This document shows positions 1 to 8,121 of a stretch of 64,000 nucleotides of DNA, one piece after another. Position 1 is the first letter of the stretch, and every line of letters begins with the position of its first letter. Under the pieces are notes generated by a model. The model had not been told where the DNA came from, did not search any database, and saw only the letters and a list, made by a program, of their open reading frames with translations. Made by a program: the position numbers and the translations under genes. The stretch comes from Saccharopolyspora sp. NFXS83 (lineage in GTDB: Bacteria; Actinomycetota; Actinomycetes; Mycobacteriales; Pseudonocardiaceae): contig NZ_JAPFGB010000012.1 in the NCBI RefSeq assembly GCF_026241095.1, forward strand, positions 1 through 64,000, read 5' to 3'.

Positions 1-229
1 CTTTTCCATCCGCGTTGCCCGCGCCGAGGCCACCTCGCGGAATGCCTGATGGTTGTTGGCACTCCGAGCGGAAGTGCCCGTTCCTTTCTCGTCATCTCGC
101 CGAGCTGATACACGGGCGGGCATCATCGCAATGCTCTTCGGCCTTGTCCCTCGGCTGTGATCTCCACCCATTCCACGTAGAGAGCGTGCGCGACCTCAGC
201 GAGATCGAGCCACCGCACAGACCTGCGTG

Positions 230-528
230 CGGTACGCACGGCGGGATGTGCCGCCGTACGCCGCCCGGCGCGGGCGCAGGACCTGCGCGGCCTGCCCCCG
301 ACCTACCTCTCGACCATGGAGCTGGACCCGCTGCGGGACGAGGGCATCGCTTATGCGACGGCGTTGCTGCAGGCGGGCGTCAGCGTGGAGCTGCACTCGT
401 TCCCCGGCACGTTCCAGCGGCTGCCGTACTCGCCCCATCCGTGCGTATGCGGTCCGCTGGCATCCCGCCTCCTTCCTCCGGCACGTGGCAGGCCTACTCG
501 GCCAAGCGGACGTGTAGCACGGCCGTAA
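230..528 (+). pseudogene. alpha/beta hydrolase (HSL/acetyl-esterase type) C-terminal remnant
   Basis: Only the C-terminal part of an alpha/beta hydrolase fold-3 enzyme can be read. One frame gives DVPPYAA (about 245-265). The text then continues in another frame with [20 protein letters not shown] and later [21 protein letters not shown]. In this family that segment carries the catalytic Asp (ELDPLRDEG) and ends at the catalytic His (usually FPGxFHG). Here the His is replaced by Gln-Arg and unrelated sequence follows to a stop. The frameshift near 262, the missing N-terminal half with its GDSAGG serine motif and the lost His mark it as dead. Parts further upstream may lie outside the window. 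Confidence 0.6.
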
Positions 529-726
529 CGGGTGGCGCCGAAGGACATTGACCGAGAAACATCTGGCCAGGGGAGTGTCGGGTCGGCGACCCGACAGCCA
601 GTCTTCGGCGGGAAGCCAACGTGGTGAAGCAGGAAGAGTGGGCTGAACTTCCGGTACCCCTCTTGAACGGACACGTCCTTCGACGTGCCTTCAGGTGCAT
701 CGTTCATTACCTTCTTGGCTGTTCGG

Positions 727-900
727 TCACCCGCGGCCGACGAACTTCCGCAAGAACCCACCGAGGCTTCCGTGCTGGGTGCTCGGGGCGCAGTCGCACC
801 GTTGGGATTTCGATACTTCCGCAAGCACCTGTTCCACGTGCTGGCCGCACCTTGCGTATGTCGGTTTGCCGCACTTGCGGCACTCAACGCGACGACACAT
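727..900 (-). CDS. 57-residue zinc-ribbon protein, last gene of the sulfur operon
   Basis: A short frame begins with ATG at 900 behind a strong purine-rich ribosome site (AAAGGGGGGAAC). The product starts MCRRVECRKCGKPTY and has Cys-x-x-Cys at residues 7 and 10, Cys18 in ARCGQHVEQV, and Cys35-Asp-Cys37 further on. That arrangement is a one-site zinc ribbon. Small proteins with a similar MCRxVxCxxCGK...GCGQHVEQV start are common in actinobacteria and have no assigned function. The gene lies 57 bases after the TauE-type exporter on the same strand, so it is probably the last gene of the operon. The C-terminus is basic. Its function is unknown; a role in persulfide handling would rest on context only. 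Confidence 0.7.
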   Translation of the reverse strand: MCRRVECRKCGKPTYARCGQHVEQVLAEVSKSQRCDCAPSTQHGSLGGFLRKFVGRG

Positions 901-957
901 GTTCCCCCCTTTCTTTCTCTTCCTTGAGAGACTTGCCGATTCGGGCCTGGGCGGCTC

Positions 958-1749
958 TCATCCGAGAGCTGAGGGGTTAACGACGGCGGCCACAGCGACG
1001 AAGACCGCGACGGCCAGCACGACGAAGGCGAACCAGCGGCGCACGGTAGACGAGTTCGGCCGTGCCGACAGCCGTGCGGCCACGATGGAAACCACCAGGG
1101 ACGTGCCTGCGAACAACAACAGGACCCGGTAATCGATGGTTGCGATCGAGCCGGCGTGCGCGGCGAGTCCAGCTCCCGAGTTGATTGAAACGACCACCAG
1201 CGAGGTCGCCACCGCTTGCTGCGCTCCCAAGCCCAGCAGCAGTGACAGCGCGGGGACGATGATGAAGCCGCCGCCGACGCCGAACAGTCCGGTGAGCACA
1301 CCGACGGAGGCACCGGCGAGCACGGATTTGGGCAGGCAGGTGCGCCAGTTGATTCCGCCCTGCTGGGTGCGGCAAGCACCGGTGTGGTTCTCGCCTCCGC
1401 GCAGCATGCGCACCGCGACAATGACCATGAGCGCGGCGAAGGCCAGCAGCAGCCAGCGCTGGGGGAAGAGCTTGCCCAGGGCGGCGCCACCGAAGGCGGC
1501 CGGGATGCCGGCCGCGCCGAAGACCAGCGCGACCGGCCACCGCACCGCGCTGCGCCGCTCGCGGGGCAGCAGGGCCCCCGACGAGGACAGCGCGACCACG
1601 GCCAGCGAAGTGGGGATCGCCATCTGCAAGGGCTGTCCGACCCCGTAGACCAGCGCCGGTACGGCGAGGATCGAACCACCAGCACCGAGCAGTCCCAGTG
1701 CCAACCCGATCACTGCGCCGAACACCACTGCCAGCAACAACGAAACCAC
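958..1749 (-). CDS. TauE/SafE-family sulfite (organosulfonate) exporter
   Basis: This 263-residue membrane protein has the two-repeat pattern of TauE/SafE transporters. Gly-rich segments occur near the N-terminus (LGLLGAGGSILAVP) and again in the middle (TGLFGVGGGFIIVP), each followed by hydrophobic helices, about seven to eight in all. The family moves sulfite, sulfonates or related anions out of the cell. The gene follows a rhodanese-DUF2892 gene by about 70 bases and belongs to the CstR-controlled operon. The most economical role is export of sulfite or thiosulfate made by the persulfide dioxygenase and rhodaneses. Family assignment is firm; the substrate is inferred from the operon. Confidence 0.85.
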   Translation of the reverse strand: MVSLLLAVVFGAVIGLALGLLGAGGSILAVPALVYGVGQPLQMAIPTSLAVVALSSSGALLPRERRSAVRWPVALVFGAAGIPAAFGGAALGKLFPQRWLLLAFAALMVIVAVRMLRGGENHTGACRTQQGGINWRTCLPKSVLAGASVGVLTGLFGVGGGFIIVPALSLLLGLGAQQAVATSLVVVSINSGAGLAAHAGSIATIDYRVLLLFAGTSLVVSIVAARLSARPNSSTVRRWFAFVVLAVAVFVAVAAVVNPSALG

Positions 1750-1821
1750 CTATCCGAGGTGGCGGACTCATCGCCCGCCGCCGCCGTCAACGCCGTGCAC
1801 GTACTTGCCAGAGAGCAGCCC

Positions 1822-2412
1822 TCAGCCGCGCGGCCCGTTCCCGCCAGTGAGGGCCTCGAGCAGGGCGCGACCGTCCGTGCTGGGAGTGCGGTTGTGGGGC
1901 AGCAGTCCGAGCACGCGGGACATCGCGCAGGTGTTGCTCACCGCGGCGAAGGTCAGCCCTGCGCCGACGAAGCCGGCGCCCCACTTCAGCGGTTCGTAGA
2001 CGGTGCTGGCCACGACGCCGGTGAGCACGAGCAGTCCGGCGACCAGACGCACCTGCCGCTCCATGGCCCACGTGCCGCGCCCCTGGTTGATCTCGCCTCC
2101 TTGCTGCTGCCAGCCGGTGATGCCGCCGCTCAGCACGCTGAGCCGGTCCAGACCGGCGTCGGCCAGCAGGGTGCGGGCCTGCTCGGCGCGACCACCGGAG
2201 GCGCACACCAGCACCACCGGGTCGCCGTGCGAAGCGGTGAGCTCGTCGCGGTGTTCCCGCAGCAGGTCGAGGGGCACGTTGTAGGAGCCCGGGATGTGCG
2301 ACGAAGCGAACTCCCCGGGCGCGCGCACGTCGATCAGCCGAATCTGGGGGTCGGCCTCGCGTAAAGCGCGGACCTGAGCGGTGTCGACGGTCTTGGGCAT
2401 GACCTGTGTCAT
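1822..2412 (-). CDS. membrane-anchored rhodanese (rhodanese plus DUF2892)
   Basis: The 196-residue protein has an N-terminal rhodanese domain (about 8-110) with the CDC25-like loop VLVCASGGRA, where Cys70 is the sulfur-accepting residue. A C-terminal DUF2892 segment carries two hydrophobic helices (about 122-160). The layout matches YgaP-type membrane sulfurtransferases, which pass sulfane sulfur between thiosulfate or persulfides and thiols at the membrane. It sits 40 bases downstream of the persulfide dioxygenase fusion. Residues PLKWGAGFVGAG and SNTCAM in the membrane part are typical of DUF2892. Activity is predicted to be intact because the active Cys and the Asp28-Arg30 (DVR) motif are both present. 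Confidence 0.88.
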   Translation of the reverse strand: MTQVMPKTVDTAQVRALREADPQIRLIDVRAPGEFASSHIPGSYNVPLDLLREHRDELTASHGDPVVLVCASGGRAEQARTLLADAGLDRLSVLSGGITGWQQQGGEINQGRGTWAMERQVRLVAGLLVLTGVVASTVYEPLKWGAGFVGAGLTFAAVSNTCAMSRVLGLLPHNRTPSTDGRALLEALTGGNGPRG

Positions 2413-2452
2413 TTCTCGGGATACCTCGGCGATCGTTTTTCGGGTTGTGAAA

Positions 2453-3880
2453 TCAGCTTCCGTCGGTCATCGGCACACCTGCCGCGGCGGCGCCGTCGAA
2501 CATGTCGTCGATGAGAACGACCGTGCGGCCGGCCGCTTCCAGCAGCGAGGCCGCCGCCGTGGCGCGGTAACCGCTGCCGCAGTGCACCCACACCGCACCC
2601 GCCGGAACCTCGCCGAGGCGGTCCTTGAGCTCGTAGAGCGGAACGTGCACCGCACCGGCGACGTGGGAGGCGGTGAACTCGTTGTTGGTACGCACGTCCA
2701 CCACGACCTCCGGCGCCGGAAGCCCGTTGGAATTACCGGCCAGCGCCGCGGCCAGATCACCGAAGGTCGCGGTCGGAATGCTGCGCAGCTGGCCGGAGTC
2801 GACCGCCAGCTCCTTCGGGGAACCCACGGCCGCCGCGGCGAACTTGTCGATTCCGATGCGGGCCAACTCGCGCTGGGCCTCGCCGACCTGCGCACGCGAT
2901 TCACCCAACAGCGTGATCGGAGCGCCCCAGTCGATCATCCACCCCAGCCAGGTCACCATCGGACCATCCAGCCCGAGACTGACCGTGCCAGCGAGGTGCG
3001 AGACCACGTAGGCCTTGCGGGAGCGCAGATCGACCACCCACTCCCCGTGCTCCAACCGGCGCCGCAACTCCGCCGGCTCGGCACGAACCGGTTCGCGCAG
3101 GTCCAGCGGCTCGGGACCCGCGGTGTTCTGCACACCCATGTGCGCGTAGTACGCCGGGTAGGCATCCAGCCCTGCGAGGGTCTGCTCGACGAAATCTCCC
3201 TCGGCCAGCGTCAGGGCAGGGTTGATCCGCTTTTGCTCGCCCAGCGTCGCGGAGTCGCCCGAGGCCTGCGTGGCCGAGCAGAAGCTCCCGAACCCGTGGG
3301 TCGGCCAAATCTGCGCACCATCCGGCAGGGTCGACACCAGCTTCTGCGCCGAGGCGTGCTGATGCCGGGCCAGATTCTCGCTGTGCTGCTCACCCAGCAG
3401 ATCGGTGCGCCCGGTCGTCCCGAACAGCAGCGACCCGCCCGTGAACACCCCCGCCGGGCCATCCACGCCCTCCAGCACGTAGGACAAGTGGTGAAAGGTG
3501 TGCCCCGGGGTGGCCACCGCCCGCACCTGCATCCGCGGCGAGAGCTCGACCGCCTCGCCGTCGGCGAGCGGGCGCCGGTCGAACGGCACCTCGTCAGCAG
3601 CCGCCAACCCGTACTCCGCCCCGGTCAGGCGAGCCAATTCCAACCCGCCGGAGACGTAGTCGTTGTGCACGTGCGTGTCCAGCACCAAGGCGATCCGCAC
3701 GCCCAACCTACCGGCGGTGGCGATCACCCGATCCACGTCCCGCTGCGGGTCGATTACCACGGCCACCTCGCCATCGGTGGCCAGATAGCTGCGGTCCCCC
3801 AGTGACGAGGTCTCGATCACCTCGACCGCCAGACCACCTGCCAGCCGGTCCTCCTGCTTCACCGCATCCATAGCCGTCAC
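2453..3880 (-). CDS. persulfide dioxygenase-rhodanese fusion (CstB-like)
   Basis: An N-terminal metallo-beta-lactamase domain (about 15-250) has the metal site of ETHE1-type persulfide dioxygenases: His70-x-His72-x-Asp74, His127 in the PGHTFHH segment, and His195 in THGFGS. A rhodanese-like domain without an active Cys follows (about 270-365), then a complete rhodanese domain (about 370-475) with Cys434 in WVHCGSGYRA. This three-part layout matches staphylococcal CstB, which oxidises low-molecular-weight persulfides to thiosulfate or sulfite. I chose the GTG at 3880: AAAGGGG lies nine bases upstream and the start overlaps the previous stop (GTGA). The ATG at 3871 is poorly spaced. Tyr75 replaces the usual third His of HxHxDH, as in many actinobacterial homologues. 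Confidence 0.88.
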   Translation of the reverse strand: MTAMDAVKQEDRLAGGLAVEVIETSSLGDRSYLATDGEVAVVIDPQRDVDRVIATAGRLGVRIALVLDTHVHNDYVSGGLELARLTGAEYGLAAADEVPFDRRPLADGEAVELSPRMQVRAVATPGHTFHHLSYVLEGVDGPAGVFTGGSLLFGTTGRTDLLGEQHSENLARHQHASAQKLVSTLPDGAQIWPTHGFGSFCSATQASGDSATLGEQKRINPALTLAEGDFVEQTLAGLDAYPAYYAHMGVQNTAGPEPLDLREPVRAEPAELRRRLEHGEWVVDLRSRKAYVVSHLAGTVSLGLDGPMVTWLGWMIDWGAPITLLGESRAQVGEAQRELARIGIDKFAAAAVGSPKELAVDSGQLRSIPTATFGDLAAALAGNSNGLPAPEVVVDVRTNNEFTASHVAGAVHVPLYELKDRLGEVPAGAVWVHCGSGYRATAAASLLEAAGRTVVLIDDMFDGAAAAGVPMTDGS

Positions 3881-4200
3881 CGTTGCGCACCCCTTTCGAC
3901 TTCGTGTCCTGCTTCGATCCAGCCCGATGTCCCACCGGACACCGAGACCGCTCGTCCACCGGCGGCGTTCATCGCCTCGGCCGCCTTCAGGCTGCGCCCT
4001 CCCGAATGACAGATGACGTAGCACTCCTCATCCGCGAACCGCCCCGGCGTGGCCAGCACGTCCGCCAAGGGCACGTTCACCGCGCCCGGCACGTGGCCCG
4101 AGACGTACTCCTCCGGCTCACGCACATCGACCAATCGGGTACCCCGCCGCCACGTCCCGGCGAAGACGTCCACGCTTACTTCGGGCGCCTGCTCAGACAA
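3877..4200 (-). CDS. single-domain rhodanese sulfurtransferase
   Basis: This is a 107-residue stand-alone rhodanese domain with the substrate-binding DVREPEEY segment near residue 25 and the active loop YVICHSGGRS, with Cys64 as persulfide carrier. The start is a TTG at 4200, because AAGGAGG sits five bases upstream. The longer open frame to 4284 runs through the operator and into the promoter. The gene is the first enzyme after the regulator and overlaps the dioxygenase start by four bases, so the two are translationally coupled. It probably feeds or drains persulfide sulfur for the fused dioxygenase, the role proposed for CstA in staphylococci. Confidence 0.85.
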   Translation of the reverse strand: MSEQAPEVSVDVFAGTWRRGTRLVDVREPEEYVSGHVPGAVNVPLADVLATPGRFADEECYVICHSGGRSLKAAEAMNAAGGRAVSVSGGTSGWIEAGHEVERGAQR

Positions 4201-4210
4201 CAGATCCTCC

Positions 4211-4226
4211 TTACCCCTGGGGGTAT
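4211..4226. promoter_or_regulatory. CsoR/CstR-type operator in front of the rhodanese gene
   Basis: The sequence TACCCCTGGGGGTA is a near-perfect G-tract palindrome. It lies directly upstream of the ribosome site of the rhodanese gene and after the regulator stop. The CsoR/CstR family is known to bind such pseudo-palindromes (TACCCC...GGGGTA). Together with the similar site at 4587 it suggests two promoters under one sensor. Confidence 0.65.
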
Positions 4227-4280
4227 CAACAATCCACACGGGTGCACACCATCGAAAGAGCGGCACCGCAGAACATCCGC

Positions 4281-4574
<294 letters not shown>

Positions 4575-4586
4575 TCAACCTAACAA

Positions 4587-4600
4587 ACCCCCGGGGGTAT
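4587..4600. promoter_or_regulatory. second CsoR/CstR-type operator, upstream of the regulator
   Basis: ACCCCCGGGGGT (4587-4598), followed by AT, is a perfect 12-base palindrome 28 bases upstream of the regulator start. It matches the core of the 4212 site. This is where an autoregulatory operator overlapping the promoter would be expected. Confidence 0.65.
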
Positions 4601-5214
4601 TCCAATCGGGTGGCACGCGCCTCATCAGAGCGAAGCGCTGCGAGACCGGCTGACCGACTTCCCGCTCCAGCCCGCAAGGTCGACGACGTCGCTTCTCCCG
4701 ACCCGGCACAGGACGCTCGCCGCGACACCCGATCCGCACAGGCGTGTGCCTTGCAAGGGCGGCAGAATCAGCTCGACGGAGTCGAACGCGACCGACGCAG
4801 CCGCCGCGAGCGGTAGCAGGCTGGGATTGCCCACCCCGCTCGCGGCCGGCCGTTCAGTAAGCCGATGACGACTGCGATCACAAGCCAAGATCGCCCAGGT
4901 CCGCCACCGGACCCGAGGCCTGCTCGGCACCCAATGGGTCATCTACTCCAGCGACCGGCGCGGTCGCTCCAGTGTCCGGGGGAAGGAGCGCGCCGGGGGT
5001 ACCTGCGTGCCGCTCGCGCTGGCTGACGGCGAGCGACCCGCTATCCCACGGGCCACGGCAGGCTCAACTGCCGTTGAGCACGTGCTGCTCCGATCAGCAC
5101 GCCAGGCAAGCCGAGCAAACGCAGGCGCGGTGCCGCCTCCGCGAGGAGCTGAAGCCGAGCCCAGGACAGCACTGCGCAGAACGCGAAAGGACTCACCATT
5201 ACGCTGCTGGGCTG
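4601..5214. other. about 610 bases without a recognisable gene
   Basis: Several open frames cross this stretch on both strands, but none has a recognisable domain, a good ribosome site and convincing codon use together. It separates the sulfur operon from a broken methyltransferase and is probably decayed coding DNA. A plus-strand run around 4880-4960 reads like protein, but I could not assign it. Confidence 0.4.
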
Positions 5215-5562
5215 TCAGGGGGCTCGGTGCACGCGTACGAGCGCGTCGATCGCGGTGCGCTCCCTCTCGGGGCTTTGCACCTGGCGCAGGACGCGTTCGT
5301 TCTTCTCCACGCCGAGGCCGGGAAGACCGCGGAGATCGGCTACCACGTCCGATGGCGTGTACAGCAACACTGGGTCCTGTGGGCCGCCGTACCCCTCGGC
5401 GAGGTTGGTGCTGTCGTGGGCCACTACCAGCAAGGTGCCGCCCGGTGCGAGCTCGTCCACGGCGAGTTGCAACGCCTTGCGGCGTTGATCGGCGCGAATC
5501 TCACCCGAACAGAGCAGCTGATCCGCAGCACCAACGCAGCATCCCACGACGACGAGCACCAA
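5215..5562 (-). pseudogene. class I SAM methyltransferase, C-terminal remnant
   Basis: The readable part contains LAPGGTLLVVAHDSTNLAEG, then GGPQDPVLLYTPSDV and a C-terminal QSPERERTAIDALVRVHRA. That is the last third of a Methyltransf_25-type SAM-dependent methyltransferase of the kind often found near metal or thiol detoxification genes. The N-terminal half with the SAM-binding glycine motif is absent, and the first 25 residues of this frame do not fit the family, so a frameshift or deletion lies near 5480-5500. I regard it as non-functional. Confidence 0.55.
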
Positions 5563-5640
5563 GAGCAGGACACGAACCGCGCATGCTGGGCGTTGCAGCC
5601 AAGATCTGGCCGGGTCGCGCAGATCAGCGGGGTACCGCGA

Positions 5641-6174
5641 TCATGCGACGGGATCGCGCAGGATGGTGCGGAATCCGTCTTGTGGTGACGTGCGGTCGAA
5701 GGTGTCGAGGTGGATTTCGTGGTGAGGTCCGCGGCGGCGGAGTCCGTGCGCGTCGGCGTAGGCGCCGAGCCGTTTCATCGTTTCGTCTTCTCCGGCGAAC
5801 GGTCCGTGGTGCATGATCTGGACGACTTTGCCCTCGGTGTAAGGGAACAGGACTAGTCCTGTGCTGGCGAGTTCCTCGGGGAGCTCGATGTCGTCGGGCA
5901 TGCGGACGAGCATTCGCCAGCGCAGGTGCTCCAGTGGGATGGTCCAGTAGAAGTCGGCGATGCCGATGTCACCGTGTTCGGGGTCGAACCAGTAGAGGAT
6001 TTCGATCGGGCCGGGGTGGCCGAGCTGCTGCACTGCCGCACTGAGTTTCTCTTTGCTGGCGTAGAACTCGTCGGTGCCGGGTGACCCGTGGCCGCTCACG
6101 GGCAGGAAGGTGGCGGCGTCGATGGTGGCGATATCCGGCTCGTCGGCCGCGGTCGGCTGGGTAATGAGGGGCAC
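5641..6174 (-). CDS. GyrI-like small-molecule-binding domain protein
   Basis: The 177-residue protein resembles stand-alone GyrI-like (SOUL/AraC effector-binding) domains. It has the FLPVSGHGSPGTDEFY loop near the N-terminus, FYWTIPLEHLRWRMLVRMPD in the middle, and EGKVVQIMHHGPFAGEDETM, which is typical of the family's ligand cleft. Such proteins bind lipophilic cations or other small molecules; no enzymatic residues are evident. The start is a GTG at 6174, inside the 3' end of the upstream SDR gene on the same strand, and there is no clear ribosome site, so translation may depend on the SDR message. The physiological ligand cannot be inferred. Confidence 0.75.
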   Translation of the reverse strand: MPLITQPTAADEPDIATIDAATFLPVSGHGSPGTDEFYASKEKLSAAVQQLGHPGPIEILYWFDPEHGDIGIADFYWTIPLEHLRWRMLVRMPDDIELPEELASTGLVLFPYTEGKVVQIMHHGPFAGEDETMKRLGAYADAHGLRRRGPHHEIHLDTFDRTSPQDGFRTILRDPVA

Positions 6175-6911
6175 CTGACGGGGCAGGCGACGAGGTTGCC
6201 GCCGTCGACGATGAGATCGGTTCCGGTGATATAGGTGCTGTGGTCGGACGCGAGGTAGAGCGCGGCCGCGGCGACTTGCTCGACGGGGACCAGGTCACCG
6301 AGTGGCGTGGTGTGCGTCCAGGTGTCGCCTTTGGCGAACACTTCCCGGCGCGACTGCTCAATTCCGGGGGTCGCGGTCGGGCCGGGCAACAGCGCGTTGA
6401 CTCGGATGCGGCGTGGCGCCAGCTCCGCCGCCCAGGAACGGACGAGGTTCCGTGAGGCTGCTTTCGTGGCCGCGTAGACGCTTTGCCCGGGGGACCCGTT
6501 GACGCCGGCGACCGAGGAAACGAGGATCACCGAGGCTCCGTCGGTCAAGAGCGGGAGTGCTTTTTGGACGGTGAAGAACTGGCCGCGGACGTTGGTGGTG
6601 AAGGTGGCGTCGAACTCCGCCTCCGTCACTTCTTCGAATGGTGTGTGGCGACCGCCGCCAGCGTTGGCCACGACGATGTCGAGCCGGGTGATCGCCGAGA
6701 AGAGCCGATCGAGGTCGGAGGTGTCACCCACGTCGCCGACGATGCCGTGCGCGCGTGGACCGAGGTCCGAGACCGCCGCGTGCAGCGTGTCCGATCGGCG
6801 GCCCGACACGTGAACGGTCGCACCTTTCTCGATGAGGCGGCGGGCGATCGCGAGGCCGATGCCGCTGGATCCTCCGGTCACCAGAGCCGTGCGGCCGTCG
6901 AGCTGTCCCAT
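6096..6911 (-). CDS. short-chain dehydrogenase/reductase (SDR) with read-through tail
   Basis: This is a classical SDR: the NAD(P)-binding TGGSSGIG follows a short N-terminus, NAGGG lies mid-domain, and the catalytic Ser (SSVAG) and YxxxK (YAATK) motifs are intact. Most relatives end at the sequence corresponding to DLIVDGGNLVA. Here the frame runs on for about 26 Pro/Arg/Ser-rich residues and overlaps the next gene by 79 bases, which suggests that the original stop codon was lost (TGC now stands where TGA would fit). The start at 6911 (MGQLDGR) has GGGGAG close upstream. The longer start at 6938 would run through the promoter motif. Substrate unknown. Confidence 0.8.
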   Translation of the reverse strand: MGQLDGRTALVTGGSSGIGLAIARRLIEKGATVHVSGRRSDTLHAAVSDLGPRAHGIVGDVGDTSDLDRLFSAITRLDIVVANAGGGRHTPFEEVTEAEFDATFTTNVRGQFFTVQKALPLLTDGASVILVSSVAGVNGSPGQSVYAATKAASRNLVRSWAAELAPRRIRVNALLPGPTATPGIEQSRREVFAKGDTWTHTTPLGDLVPVEQVAAAALYLASDHSTYITGTDLIVDGGNLVACPVRCPSLPSRPRPTSRISPPSTPPPSCP

Positions 6912-6921
6912 GAGCTCCCCA

Positions 6922-6971
6922 TCTGTAACCAAGTACATTCTATTTTTAAATGTAGCAGAGATAGTTACATT
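6922..6971. promoter_or_regulatory. AT-rich promoter region with GTTACA motifs
   Basis: This AT-rich island lies between two minus-strand genes. Read on the minus strand it contains ACTTGGTTACAG (6934-6923), and on the plus strand AGTTACATT (6963-6971). The 11-mer ACTTGGTTACA recurs at 11836 in front of the quinone reductase, and GGTTACAG recurs in front of the Rrf2 gene. It is probably an operator shared by one regulator. Confidence 0.45.
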
Positions 6972-7939
6972 TAGTCCAGGTCGACGACGGTCGTGCCGTC
7001 GATCGCGGTGACGAGCTCAGGCCCGTAGGCCGACGCGGGGCTTTGAAAACCGGGGCGGAACTGCCCGCTGAGCACGCGGCGGGCGATCTCGACGGAGCTG
7101 TGCTGGGTGAACGTGTAGCCGGTCGGAGTGGTGACCAGTGAACGCGCGACCCGGCCGTCGCCGCCGGTCACCTCCGCTAGTGCGAGGTAATGACCCCGGG
7201 CGCGCTCGGCTTCGCTGGGCCCGTCGGCTTCGGTGGCGGAAAACCCTTTGTCGGTGCCGAGGTAGACCTCCACGTCGCCGAGCCCGGTGGACTTCGGGGC
7301 GGTGATCAGGTCGCCCATCGAGACCGGCAGGCACTCCTCCGGGCCGTTGCCGAAGTCGAACGCCCGGGGTGCGGCCGTTTCGAGGCGGGCGAGACGGCCG
7401 CTCCGGCGGACGTAGGTGCCGAGATCCTCGATCCCGGCCGCGCTGGCGAGGGAGCCGCGGGAGAAGCCGCCGGTGACGCACAGGGCGATGGTGAGCGTTT
7501 CCGGCTCGGTGACGCGGCGGGTTGCGTGCAGGGCCAGGCAGTCACTGGGTACGACGTCCCAGCCGGTGCCGGACATCAGCATGATCCCCGCGTGCGTGGC
7601 TTGCTCGTCCAGTGACTGGGCGAGGGCGAAGGTGGCGAACTCCGCGGTGGTGTCGAGGTAGTGGACTCCGGCGTCGAGGCAGGCGTCCATGAGCGGACGG
7701 GCCGTGTGCCGGAACGGGCCGGCAACGTTGAGCAGGCAGTCGACGTCCGCCAGCGCGTCGCGGGCGTCGCCGGTGCCGAAAGTCCGGGCTTCGACGCCGA
7801 GTTCGTCCGCGAGGGCCGTGACGCGGCCGGGATCGCGGCCGGCCACGGTGACGTCGAGGCCTATAGCGGCGGCGTGCTGGGCGACGAGCCGTCCGGTGTA
7901 GCCGGTCGCGCCGTAGACGAGAAGACGTCCGTTCATCAT
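6971..7939 (-). CDS. saccharopine dehydrogenase-like NAD(P)-binding oxidoreductase
   Basis: The 322-residue protein begins with a Rossmann motif (LLVYGATGYTGRLVA) followed by VAGRDPGRV, as in the saccharopine dehydrogenase NADP-binding family. That family includes trans-acting enoyl reductases and many stand-alone reductases of unknown substrate. Further features are LLNVAGPFRHTARPLMDACL and GVHYLDTTAEF, both family hallmarks near the cofactor. AAGGGA precedes the start. It ends just before the AT-rich promoter of the SDR on the same strand, so it is likely a separate transcript. A true lysine-pathway role is unlikely given the length and the lack of the C-terminal saccharopine domain. Confidence 0.8.
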   Translation of the reverse strand: MMNGRLLVYGATGYTGRLVAQHAAAIGLDVTVAGRDPGRVTALADELGVEARTFGTGDARDALADVDCLLNVAGPFRHTARPLMDACLDAGVHYLDTTAEFATFALAQSLDEQATHAGIMLMSGTGWDVVPSDCLALHATRRVTEPETLTIALCVTGGFSRGSLASAAGIEDLGTYVRRSGRLARLETAAPRAFDFGNGPEECLPVSMGDLITAPKSTGLGDVEVYLGTDKGFSATEADGPSEAERARGHYLALAEVTGGDGRVARSLVTTPTGYTFTQHSSVEIARRVLSGQFRPGFQSPASAYGPELVTAIDGTTVVDLD

Positions 7940-8121
7940 CGCGTTCCCTTCATCGGAGTGATGCCGGCGAGATTAGGAAATGACCCGGACAGGTCGTGTC
8001 CGCAAGAAATTGCCCGATCGTGTGATCCGACGTACACCCCGAACATCACCCGGACCGGATCTGTCCGGATTGGTAGCTACGGTCGCGCTCGTCACGACGA
8101 ACGACCACAGGAGCGTTTTCC

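Noticed and set aside
1384-2364. 326-residue plus-strand frame across the exporter and rhodanese genes
   Set aside because: Gln/Arg/Glu-rich shadow of minus-strand genes whose domains are unmistakable.
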